From the NCBI GenBank assembly GCA_023055505.1, contig JALIRH010000010.1:6082001-6146000 (forward strand): DNA of 64,000 bases, written 5' to 3'. The position numbers and the translations under genes are program-made. The notes beneath the pieces are model-generated. The model saw only the letters and a program-made list of their open reading frames with translations, was not told the origin of the DNA and made no database searches. Source of the DNA: Callipepla californica brunnescens (Eukaryota > Chordata > Aves > Galliformes > Odontophoridae). Position 1 is the stretch's first letter, and every line of letters starts with the position of its first letter. Positions 9,101-18,677 of the stretch are shown one piece after another.

Positions 9101-9262
9101 GGCAAAGCAGTTTGGGTACTTCCAGCTTCTGGAAAGGGCAAACCTCTCCGTGGAACTGTCTTTGCTCAGGGACCTGGATCCACTTGGTGGGTGATGCAGA
9201 AGAATGGGGATGTTCAGTGTGTACCACAAGGGAATTTGATGTTGGGGGAGTGCAGTCAGTAA
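6077..9262 (+). CDS. pol: Pol: aspartic protease, reverse transcriptase, RNase H, integrase
   Basis: An open frame of 1061 codons directly after the gag UAG. The first ATG-like codon is only GTG at 6119, so it is most likely translated as a Gag-Pol fusion. Protease: DTGA at 6185-6196, then a second-half LGID motif. RT: LTVDYRGLNE, ATIDIANAFF, LPQGW and the catalytic YIDD at 7010-7021, then FLGIKW. RNase H: acidic residues in FTDGS (D at 7937), E at 8051, and YTDS (D at 8123). Integrase: zinc-binding H 8414, H 8429, C 8516, C 8525; catalytic D 8615, D 8792 and E 8900, with 35 residues between the last two (D,D35E); then a Trp-rich C-terminal domain (STWWVM). All key residues are present. No dUTPase is present. 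It would copy and insert the element. Confidence 0.95.
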   Translation, partial: RGPAPSQGGERDNRVYWTVWIRWPGTSEPQKYKALVDTGAQCTLMPSSHQGTELIYISGVTGGSQELTKLEAEISLTGKDWQKHSIVTGPGAPCILGIDYLKRGYFKDPKGYRWAFGIAAVGADNTKQLSALSGLSEDPSVVGLLQVEEQQVPIATKTVHRRQYRTNRDSLLPIHNLIRQLESQGVISKTHSPFNSPIWPVRKASGEWRLTVDYRGLNEVTPPLSAAVPDMLQLQYELESKAAKWYATIDIANAFFSIPLATECRPQFAFTWRGIQYTWNRLPQGWKHSPTICHGLIQTALEQGGAPEHLQYIDDIIVWGNTAGEVFEKGERIIQILLRAGFAIKRSKVKGPAQEIQFLGIKWQDGRRHIPTDVIDKIIAMSPPTSKTETQAFLGVVGFWRMHVPNYSLIVSPLFRVTRKKNDFVWGPEQQQAFEQIKQEIARAVALGPVRTGQDVKNILYTAAGKEGPTWSLWQRASGETRGRPLGFWSRAYRGSEERYTPTEKEILAAYEGVRAASEVIGTEAQLLLAPRLPVLNWMFKGKVPSTHHATDATWSKWIALITQRARMGNLSHPGILEVIMDWPEGKKFGTTPAEEVSRAKEAPPYNELPDNEKRYALFTDGSCRIVGKHRRWKSAVWSPTRQVAEATEGKGESSQFAEVKAVQLALDVAERERWPVLYLYTDSWMVANALWGWLQQWEQNGWQRRGKPIWAAELWKDIAARVKNMVVKVRHVDAHVPKSRATEEQQNNHQVDRAAKVKMAQVDLDWQHKSELFLARWAHETSGHQGRDATYKWARDRGVDLTMDAIAQVIHDCDTCATIKQAKRMKPLWGEGRWQKYKYGEAWQVDYITLPRSRNGKCYVLTMVEATTGWLETYAVPHATARNTILGLEKQVLWRHGTPERIESDNGTHFKNSLVSNWAKDHGIEWIYHIPYHAPASGKIERYNGLLKTMLKAMGGGTFKHWEKHLAEATWLVNTRGSINRDGPAQSNSLPTVEGDKVPVVHVKNMLGKAVWVLPASGKGKPLRGTVFAQGPGSTWWVMQKNGDVQCVPQGNLMLGECSQ

Positions 9263-9360
9263 TTCCATGTATATAGTTGTATATATATGTTGTGTGTGTG
9301 TATATCTAATTCATGTTAATCATTGTTCTTCTGTATGTATCAAGCATGATGTAACGACGT
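9263..9360 (+). other. Pol-to-polypurine-tract spacer; env absent
   Basis: A short TG/TA-rich spacer of about 100 bp with no open frame. It proves the copy is structurally env-less and not merely env-damaged. Confidence 0.85.
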
Positions 9361-9376
9361 GGAATAAGGGGTGGAA
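9361..9376 (+). promoter_or_regulatory. Polypurine tract (plus-strand primer)
   Basis: GGAATAAGGGGTGGAA directly precedes the TG of the 3' LTR, the position and composition required for plus-strand priming. Two T residues interrupt it; the last 11 bases (AAGGGGTGGAA) are the likely core. Confidence 0.8.
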
Positions 9377-9950
9377 TGTCATGGTTTTATGATTTTTGGT
9401 TCTGGTATTCCACATCATAACATCATGTATTGCATTAAGAGTTAAGGAGCTAATACTCCAGCTCCATAGATCATTGATAATTCCAGGTATACCTGCCTCA
9501 GAAGAGAAGAAGAACTACATTCCCCAGAGGACTTTGCGATGCTTTGTATTTTTACATGTTTTCCGCTCAGAGGGAACAGATAAAAACCCTCAGCGGTCAC
9601 GGGACACTCTCTTTCCTTCGGGATCGTCTCAGCAGTGGGTGCTCGCTGCCGTATCGCCTTCAGCGTTAGCGTAAGGCCTTCGGTTTATCGGACACTCTCT
9701 CTTGCTCATTTTATTTGATTCATTAGCCTCAATTCCAATTATATTGTATTATATTCTGTTATTTTACTTTCTGATATCTTATTTAGTAAATTAGCTTTCC
9801 TCCTCAGATCGTTGCCGCTGTTTTGTTTCTAGGCCCATCTCCCTTTTCCCTTTTCCCTTATTCCTTGCCCTTTCCTGGGGCGTGGGTCCGTGGGTCCCTC
9901 GCACCAATCGTCACGGAACCGGGCCGATCCAGCCCGGTAAACCGTTGACA
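9377..9950 (+). repeat. 3' LTR, 574 bp
   Basis: Same sequence as 2188-2761, starting TGTCA right after the polypurine tract and ending TGACA before ATACT. It carries the same TATA-like box (about 9579-9586) and candidate AGTAAA (9785-9790). It could supply 3' processing for the provirus and, in principle, promoter activity toward the downstream channel gene in the same direction. Confidence 0.95.
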
Positions 9951-9955
9951 ATACT
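9951..9955. repeat. Right target-site duplication (ATACT)
   Basis: This is the second copy of the 5-bp host duplication, directly after the terminal CA of the 3' LTR. The pre-insertion site would have carried a single ATACT. Confidence 0.9.
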
Positions 9956-12482
9956 TCAGTCTTGTTCTCTGCATTAGAGCTAGCTAACATAATCAATTTT
10001 ACATATAGCCCCTTCTAAAGCCAGAAAATATTCTCTCCTTTCCAAAAGTGATTTATTACTCACATAAATACCTGGTGTCTTTCATAATTTTTCAGAATGC
10101 AGGCCTGTCTATCTGTGAGTTTTACAAGTACATTACATATCAAATAGAAGGGGATTTTTTAATGAATTTGTTATCATTTATGACTGTATGGTGTCAAGCC
10201 AACTTAGACAACAGGTAAGATAGCTAACATTGTGTTCAGTTAACAGATACTTTTCTTTTCACAGCTAAGATATCTCAGCATTTCTGTTTCAGATGTTTAG
10301 TTAAAAGTGACCAAATAGCTTTGTATTTATTCAGTCATTTCTGAGAGCATAACTGCACATGGGGCAAGACTCCCAAACAAACAACTTATTTAGAAAAATG
10401 TCAAGACTTTTTGATTTATAATTCTAAATATAATTTCTGCAATGAACTTGCAGTGATGATTCATTAACATTGTACTAATGATTTAAATTGAACAAGTGCC
10501 GTGCTGGCACTGATAGAAATTATTTTCATCAAAGTAGTTTATTTGCTGTTTTTTAAATGACCACTTATTATTTTCAAATCTGTCAGTCTAGCTTAGACTG
10601 CTCTACTGATGAGTGGGATGTAGGGAAGGAGAGAAAAGGAGGAAGGGAAAGATTTTGTATACATAAGGTTTTGTATTCATATGCCTTTGATATACGTAGT
10701 ATGTGTAGCATATATGCAATTTATATAGATTTGTGGTGAAAGATATTTTTCTAAATTGAATGTTCATCTTTAAAAATTCACGTGTAGTTGTTTGGTTGTT
10801 TTTTGTTTTTTTCTTTTTTCTATACATAGATGATATGATGCATTTATGCTATAAATTTATGCTATAAATGCACATCATAATTATTTGTTTCTGCCCTGTT
10901 GTTCTACAACACCACTACTCACAAAAATGTTAAGGAATTCTTCAGAACCTGATTTAGACTCTATTTCATAAATCAAAGACTTGGAGTGGTTTCTCTGAAT
11001 TTAAATCAAGCAGTATACAGGTGATACTCTACACTGATTGACAAAGAATTTGGGCCATATTCGTAAATTAGTACTTTCTGTGACTCTTTGTGCATCATAG
11101 TATCTACAAACAAAACTTTTCTTTCTCGGATATAATTTTAATGATGAAGGTTGACCATTTAACTTATTAAGTCAGTGACAGAACACATCTCTAACATCAG
11201 ACCTATACCTATGGAAAGGTCATCTTAGTACAGAAGAATACATTATGCATAGTCATTGTTACATCCTAGTACATTACAAAAGGTGGCAATCAGTAGTAGG
11301 GTACTACAACAGAAAAAGTAGGACTGAGGGTTCTTTGACAATGTGACGTTCATCTATCCATCTTTTGGAACACTAGCACACCAGAATTACTTATTTTGAG
11401 AATATGCTGTGATAAAGATTACAAAAGAAATCAAGTATCTGAACCAGCCTATGGTTTTTATAAAAAAAAAAACAAACTGTTTTTATACACCTTTTTTCTG
11501 TTGCTGCCAGAATTAAGGATGGTTACCTGCTTTTAATAAGGTTGAAATAGCTTATGATGTAGATTAGAATTCCTTAATTTTTCCACATCAGATTCAATAT
11601 GTATGACCCTTTCTATACTATGGTGGGACTAAATGATTGTATTTTGAGTATGACATTGAGACTTTCTAAATACCTCCAGAGAAAATGAAAATGTTTGTGA
11701 TTAAAAGTAATAAATAAAGTCCTATGCAAGGACCACTCTGCTTCTGAAAACTGAAAAAATACTGTTACAAAAAAATGTTCCTGATGAGCTTAAAACCAAA
11801 ACACCAGCAGAAACTGGTACATACATGGATTCACTAATTTAACATAATCCTATGAAAGAAAAAACTGTTTGAGAGAGAAGTAATGATTTGTTGTTGTTGT
11901 TAAAGTGCATTCCTTCTTAACTTCTGAAAGCTTGAATATGTAAGTATTGAAGGGAGACTTTTTTTTTTTTTTTATTTAATAAAACTGTGGTGTATTTTCA
12001 GACCCTCACAGTGTATTTGAAATAAAGGGAGGATTTGTCTGAGCAGTGCGATCAGGACTGATCCCTTGTACTCCAGTTTTACAAAAACAAACAAGGAAAT
12101 AAACGCACCTGCATTTGCAAGCAAGGGGCACATACTCTTTCAATTATTATGCAGAATTTATTCTTGCCATTTTAGGATTACTGTCTGAATATACCTTTCT
12201 GTTTGCTTTTGTAAGAAATCGAGGAATTTGCAGCCCATACCTGTCAAGCGCACACAAAGTTGAGCTGAAATAAACAGAGCTATTCAGAAATTGACACAAA
12301 TGCTTGAGGATTGTGGTTTAAGTATACTAACTGACAGAAGGGTTTATTGATAATAGTGCAGATAAAGGACAGCAGTTGCTGTGGCTTCTGCTCCATGCAG
12401 TCATGGCTCCATAGCAGCCACTGGGCTGGATGCATGCTGGCAGCCCAGCAGTCACTTTTCCACAAACTGTGTATCATCATTA
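9956..12482. other. Non-coding DNA, no recognised feature
   Basis: AT-rich, with short homopolymers (for example A-run near 11460 and T-run near 11960). No coding similarity and no repeat family recognised. Confidence 0.5.
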
Positions 12483-13560
12483 CTACAAAGAATCATAGAA
12501 GGGACTGGATTGAAAAGGACCTCAAAGATCATCTAGCTTCAACCCTGCTACTGTGGGCAGAGTTGCCAACCACTAGGCTAAGATGCTGAGTGCCACATCC
12601 AGCCTTGCATTTAATGCCTCCAGGGATGGAGCATCCACAACCTCTCTGGGCAACCTGTTCCAGTGTGTCACCACCCTCCGAGTGAAAAACTTCCTCCTAA
12701 CATCCAACCTAAATCTCCCCTTTATTAGTTTAAAACCATTCCCCCTTATTCTATCACTATCAACTTATGTAAACAGGCATTCTCCCTCCCCTTTATACGC
12801 TACCTTCAAGTACTGGGAGGCCACAGTGAGGTCTCCCTGGAGCCTTCTCTTCTCCAAGGTAAACAAGCACAGTTCCCTCAACCTTTCCTCAGAGGAGAGA
12901 GTTGCACCAGCCTTCTGATCATCTTAGTGGCTTTCCTTTGGACCTGTTCCAAAACCTCTGCATCCTTCTTGTGCTGGGGGCCTCATGCCTGGACACAGTA
13001 CTCCAGATGGGGCCTGACAAGAGCTGAGTAGAGAGGGACAGTCACCTCCCTCTCCCTGCTGGTCACCCCTTTTTTAATGCAGTCCAGGATATAGTTGGCT
13101 TTCTGGGCTTCAGGCGTGCACTGCTGGCTCATGTCCAGCATCTCATCCACCAGGACTCCAAGTCTTTCTCCACTCTCAAAGAGTTCTTCCTGCATTCTGT
13201 ATAAATACCTAGGATTGCCCCAGCCCAAATGCAACTCCTTGCACTTGATCTTGTTGAATCTCATTAGGTTCACGTGGGCCCACTTACCCAACCTGTCCAG
13301 GTCCCTCTGGGTGGTTCCCCTTCCCTCCAGTGTATTGACTGCACTGCTCATCAGCTTGGTGTCATCCGCAGACATGCTGAGGGTACACTCAATTCCATTG
13401 TCTACGTTACTGATGAAGATGTTGAAGAGCACCAGTCCCAAGACTGATCCTTGGGGGACACCAGTTATGACTGGCCTGCACCCAGACATAGAAATGCTGA
13501 TCACAGCCCTTTGGCCATCTCTATCCATTGCTGAAGAGGTGCTTAAGGAAAATACAGGGG
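12483..13560 (-). mobile_element. CR1 LINE, 5'-truncated, antisense
   Basis: The 3' end lies at the low coordinate: AATCATAGAA-type tail near 12486, followed by the CR1 3' region (in reverse complement). On the minus strand about 12983-13530 encodes a CR1 reverse transcriptase fragment with GVPQGSVLG, a degraded SADD in place of F/YADD, then LGKWAHVNLMRFNK and LYSALVRPHLEYCVQ. The 5' half is absent and stops break the rest, so it is dead. Confidence 0.9.
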
Positions 13561-13586
13561 CAGAGCAGTAATTGTTTCTTATGGGC

Positions 13587-13637
13587 TTTTTTTTTTTTTT
13601 TTTTTTCTTCGGGGGGGGGTGGTGGAGGGGGGAAGGA
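13587..13637. repeat. T20 tract followed by G-rich tract
   Basis: About 20 T, then CTTC, then nine G, then GGTGGAGGGGGG-like sequence up to 13632. The G-rich part could form a quadruplex on the plus strand. It lies at the truncated 5' side of the CR1. Confidence 0.7.
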
Positions 13638-16600
13638 TGATGTTTGTTCATTAAATCCTGCAAGACTGAACAAAACCAGTAGCTTGTTATTGAATCAGTT
13701 AGGAACACTAGTTGTCTCTAACAGAACTGCCTGGAGCACAATATTCACTGAACACTGTTGCCCACAGAGTAGGAGATGTTGGAGCCCCAGTCCTAATAAT
13801 TCTTTCCAGCATGGCCAGAGGACTCCCAGGTAAGAATATGTAAATCCCAGGAATCCTGTATAAGGGAAATACTTCAATCTATGCTTTTACATAAGCATAG
13901 CACATTTTTACATTAAAAAAAAAAAAAAAAAAAAAAAAAGCCAAAGAAGCGTGATAGCATGCAATGATTAAGACACCATCTACATACACACCAAATTCAA
14001 CACAGAGCAGTTAGGGGAACAGTCAGTATCTGAGCCATTTTACTCATAAATTCCTCTCTTATCATGGATATTTTTTGTAAGAAACAACAGACAATGAAAG
14101 ACTCTGGTAAATATATTCAGACAACTGTTTTTAAATGTAAATATTAAAATACTAAGAAAGTCTTCAGAAGATTTCTTCAGTAATCAGAGTGGCTCTGTTT
14201 GTCTGCTCTGCTTCTTGCCTGGAGGAAGTTAGTACACAGGATCCATTTGAAGTATACTGCAAACATGCTTTACAAGCTGATGCTTTGTACGTGTTCGTTA
14301 TCTTTACCAGTAGGTGGAGCTGCCACGTTAGGTGCTGCTTTTTTTCCATTTCTTCTCCCCCCCCCTCTCCCCCACCCTTCACCCTCCCTCTTCCTAATAA
14401 GCTGTTTTCTGATATATGTTGGGTACCATAGAGTGAGAGGGAACAGGAAGCGGAGGCAGAATCAGAGAGGATTCTGGAAAGGTCTCTGTGTTTTCTTTTT
14501 CACTGAGAATACAGAAATTATGATTAATTAGTAAAGCTTTGTGGATGGAAATCTGTACAATTTCAGGAGGAGATACATATTATCACGTTATTTTTGGATG
14601 CTGAGCTTTGCAGTGATTTGTCATCCTCCTTCAATCAGGTAAGCTGGCAAAACATTAAATTATTCCCATAATAAATCTTAGCAGTATGATCCTTACCATA
14701 TTTTGGAACAAGATTGCACCCTCTGGTTTGCTGTTAAGGTAGAGCTAAAGATGGAATGGGGAATTCAAAGCCATTTTGTTCTGACTGAATGTGATGATAG
14801 TGTGATTTTTTTTCATTTTAACCTAGTTAAATCTGATATCTGGCATCTTAATGTGATATTGTAATGCAGTAGCCTGTCTTACAAAATCAGATCTTACAGT
14901 CAAGGTGTACTACATTAATTCGTAGCATTTTATAGAAATGACCTTGTTTCCTAAGAAGAAAAACGTGGTGATACCCAGGCTCAGGAACAGCAGGTCTTAT
15001 AAGACTCTGAGCATCTCAGATTCTGATGATCCAGGAATAAAATCCATGTGGTTTGTTAATACCATTTATATATATATATATATATGTATACACACACACA
15101 CGTATATGTGTATATGCATCTGTGTGTGTACATGTGTATTTTGTAGAAATCTCCTTACTGGTTAGATTTCTCTAAGAGGCATGTAAGGAAATATTTTGTG
15201 TCATTTTTTTCATGGAACACAGATTGTGTGTCTGCATGTATGAGAGAATGGACTCATCAACTGTTAATTAACCAGAGGGCCACTGACAATGCTGTCCACA
15301 TTTTGTCCATAACAACACTGTCTAGCTTAACATATCCTCCTTAATAGGACAATTAAGATAAATCAGCAGAATTGTTATATTTCTTCATGTTATTTTCCAT
15401 TTATCTATTGTCTTATTCATTGTTTTTAGTAGTAATTGCAGCATTCAGTTATTAAAGGTATAAGGAAAATACAAATAAAGGAAATTTTGATAGATTCTTT
15501 TTTCAGTAGTGGTTCCACAGATGTACATTCACACCATATTCAGTATATATAGTACTGCAGTATTATTGGAAATAATTTTCAAGAGGAAAAAATAGCACAA
15601 ATAAAAAGACACCAAAAAACATACAACGGTAATAAGCAGCTCAATGTTTACAAAGCACTGCCTTACTCCATGTAAGAAAAAGAAGCAGGATTGACTCTCA
15701 GTTGTTGCTCAGAGCAGTAATTGAGGCCTATATGTGAAACAGTGATAGGAAAGGAAGAAGTTTATGATTTGTATTTTTTTTTTGTTGCCCAATCAGTGTC
15801 AGCGACTTCCTTGCGTAAGTAACTTCAGCATACGTAAATAATAATATTGATGTTTTAAAACAAACATACCATTTTCATGCTTTCATAATGGATTTTTCAA
15901 GAAAACAGTTTCTAAAGAAGACTTAAGTCTTAATTTTGCTCTAACACATCTCCATTTCAGAAGGAAAGACTGTATTAAAGACTAGATGACAAGCTGCTGT
16001 GGTAATTTGAAGCATCATGGCACCTGTTAAACAGATATGTTATTAGGCCATGGTATTTATAGAAAGTATGCTTGTATTGTTAGCTCATGATTTTTTTCCT
16101 CTAAAGAGCAAAAGAGAAGACTTCACACTGATTTTCTCAGCTGTGCTAATTAAACAAACTATCTTTCAAAGTTGTGTTGAGGTAATAAAAGATGCTAGCA
16201 GAGATAGAGGCTGCCACTGTTTCACTGAGGAAAAACTCCCTTATGCTCTCCTAGCTTTTGTCAGCAATGTAATTTGCTAATTTCCCTTTATTATCAGGTA
16301 TTTTGTAGAGAGAGAGCATCAAAGGTAAGGATTATATATAAAGTGTACCTTTGAAATCAACTTGTTGATTATGCATTTTGTATTTTCACCTCTTTTTCTT
16401 CATCAGATAGTACAAGATAAGTTAATTTGTCATTTCTTCCCCACTCAGCAATGAATTTTAGAAGCAATAATGAAGGTGGGATGTGAGACAGAACTTGTGA
16501 ATGATGGCATCCTGCTGCTGCTCACATTCTTGGCCCCATATGTGTTACATATATGCTATACATTACATTGCTGGAGTCCCACAACTTTTGATGGATCAGA

Positions 16601-17283
16601 TAACACCAGATGCTGAGACTTCATCACAGTAGGCAAAGAAAGTTGCGACCTTATTCCCTAAAATAAAAATCCTGGCAGATTTTACTCTGATACTATTCGT
16701 GACATAAGGTGACAAACAAACTTGTTTGAACTCTGCTTGAGTTAAATCTAATGGAAAATAAGTGCAAGTTCCTGATATTTGGTATTTTATTTGTTTAGAT
16801 TATCTATTTATTGACCTCTGAAAACAGCAGTTGAAAGTAAGATTCAAGAAATGTCATTTACTTTTTTTTTAATCAGAAAATTCTAGGTAAAGTTTATAAA
16901 TGTAACTTTCAGAAGTCTAACCAGCTTATTTGCCACTCAGCATACTTCTCTACTTTTTGGTTTTTTTTTTTTTAGATCTTCTAGCCGTTAATCAGTAATG
17001 AATGCTGATTAACATACATTGCAGTGAATGTCACTTTATCAGTGTAAAACTGAATTCATAAAACTTCTAAAGTATCATAATAAAATTGACACACACTGCT
17101 TACAGAACAGACGTATACAGAGTGAACTGTGGCTTCAGTGCGTCCATCGCATGAAGCGTCAACTATCATCAAATCCATGTTAAATTGTCTCCTCTTAGTG
17201 GAAAGCTTCTTTTACTCATTCCAGCTACCACTCCTGATTAAAAGCTTTGAATCACATTGCCAACAGCACTTCCCTGTAATCTA
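13638..17283. other. Non-coding DNA with simple repeats
   Basis: Contains an A-run (about 13915-13939), a C-rich stretch near 14355-14375, a TA then CA dinucleotide repeat (about 15066-15105), and T-runs. No exon or RNA gene recognised. Confidence 0.5.
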
Positions 17284-17593
17284 TGAGGGCTGCTCCAAAA
17301 GTAACGCCGCCTATATTATGATGGCCCACAACCTCAAGGCCAATGTTGGTGAAATGAAAGTAGAGGTTGAACCTTCCTGCTCACATTCCTTTAAGTTTTG
17401 TTACAGATTTTTGCTAGTTTGGCATGTAAGCTCTTATGCAGTTTCTCCAGCAATGAACAACTATTGGTGGTGACTATGTAGAAAAGTAGTGCTTTGTGGC
17501 TGAGAATTTGATCTGTTAAACAGTGTTATTGCGCTCTTTGTATTTATTTCTATAGAAACTACAACAGGAGGCATTTCTTTCAGAACAACCTAA
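17284..17593 (+). mobile_element. Internally deleted mariner (Galluhop/Mariner1_GG type)
   Basis: Starts with the terminal repeat GAGGGCTGCTCCAAAAGTAA after a TA and ends with the inverted partner (GGAGGCATTTCTTTCAGAAC) before another TA. The internal bases (ATGATGGCCCACAACCTC, then GTAGAGGTTGAACC) match the 5' part of the chicken mariner as I know it. Only about 310 bp remain, so there is no transposase. Confidence 0.8.
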
Positions 17594-18089
17594 GTAATTG
17601 ACTGCCTGCCCGCAGGAACTCAAAACTGGTGTCATACATTAAGTTCACCTGCTTGCTTCAAAATTTTCCTTATGGTTATCTGAAATCCCCAGTATTATTA
17701 TGATAGTACTATTGCTTGATTTTCCTCGTCCTGAGACTAGGATAAGAGCAGCTCAGGCACGGGCTGCATTACTTTGAAATGTAAATATGAAGTTGGAGCA
17801 CCACATGCTTTTGAACAACCATAGTGTGTATATAAATTCCGTCACTGTAATCCTAAACAGGAATATGCAAATCCTCTGTCACAGAAGTATCTGATTTCTC
17901 ATTTGTTCATTACAATTCCAAAATGATTTCCCTCTATGAAACATAGAAGGAAAAAAATAAAAGCTTCCCAAAAAAACCAAAAAAGCATCAGCCAACCCAA
18001 CCCAGAACTGTCATTTCAAATTCTTACTAAATTTGGTCACCAGTCTTTTTAAGGCCTTCCTACAAAAAAAATAATAATAATAATAATAA
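17594..18089. other. Spacer between two mariner remnants
   Basis: Non-coding; ends in an (AAT)n run at about 18068-18092. Confidence 0.5.
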
Positions 18090-18575
18090 TAAATTCACAC
18101 TAATAGCACAATAACATTATCTGATAAAGGAAATTCTTAGCTACAAAACACAGTTTTTCAGCAGTCACCACCATTAGCTGTGCATTTTCACCACTGATGA
18201 ACAAGAGCCTGCATGCTGCACTCAAACACTTGCACCAGCAGAGGTAACCCACTGTCACTGCCGCCACTGCTGACATGCACCACCCACAACCACACTGTGT
18301 TCACATCCACTGTTGGATCTCCATCAACAATCAGCAAGCATCAGTGAACATCAATGGATGCCATTTTTTCCACTGGGAGGAATTCAACCACCCCTTTGCT
18401 TCCTACATGCTTCCATGCCAGATACCTTTGCATCAGACTACTCTGACAACTGACACGGGGCAACACTGTTACATAATATTGGTGGGAAGGTTCAGCCTCC
18501 ACTGCCTTACCACCACCAGCTCGCTGCCTCTAATAACATGGGCCAACATAATAAAAGAGAGTGCATTTACCAGGC
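18090..18575 (-). mobile_element. Mariner remnant, antisense, truncated
   Basis: Clearly related over its length to the copy at 35899-36450 (shared blocks such as GATAAAGGAAATTCTTAGCT here versus GATAGAGGAAATTCTCAGCT there, and GATGCCATTTTTTCCAC here versus GGTGCCATTTTTTCCAC there). The high-coordinate end has GGGCCAACATAATAAAA, the inner terminal region in reverse complement. The outer end on the left is replaced by an (AAT)n run. Decayed transposase N-terminal coding on the minus strand; no intact frame. Confidence 0.75.
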
Positions 18576-18599
18576 TCTGAAAAACATGAACTAGCTGTA

Positions 18600-18677
18600 G
18601 GTGCCTCTGTTTATTGAAGGGAAGTCGGACTAAGCTTTTAAAGGTCCCTTCCAACTCAAATGATTCTGATTCTATAA
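18600..18677 (+). mobile_element. CR1 3'-tail fragment
   Basis: AAAGGTCCCTTCCAACTCAA followed by ATGATTCTGATTCTAT is the standard 3' end of a CR1 in sense. It directly follows the mariner remnant. Only about 80 bp remain. Confidence 0.75.

Larger units (their letters stand above)
2188..9950 (+). mobile_element. Complete env-less ERV-L-like endogenous retrovirus / LTR retrotransposon
   Basis: The order is LTR (2188-2761), tRNA-Lys primer site (2766), leader, gag (3026-6076), in-frame UAG, pro-RT-RNase H-IN (6077-9262), polypurine tract (9361-9376), LTR (9377-9950). The 5-bp ATACT flanks both ends (2183-2187 and 9951-9955), so this is a genuine single insertion with its own target duplication. 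The LTRs look identical over 574 bp and both long frames are open, so the insertion is recent and the copy may still be able to express its products. Only 114 bp separate the pol stop from the 3' LTR, so there is no env, and no dUTPase follows integrase. The capsid-like part of Gag, the Pol style and the 5-bp duplication point to the ERV-L / class III group, which is abundant in birds. That placement is by recognition; no tree was built. Confidence 0.95.

Noticed and set aside
9263..9376. A remnant env gene
   Set aside because: Only about 100 bp of TG/TA-rich sequence lie between pol and the polypurine tract; there is no open frame.
12347..13571. Plus-strand open frames of 80-158 residues
   Set aside because: They lie antisense to the CR1 LINE and show no independent family features.
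14164..14531. Overlapping open frames on both strands near 14.2-14.5 kb
   Set aside because: Low-complexity Pro/Phe- or Gly/Glu-rich frames from a C/T-rich tract; no splice or family support.
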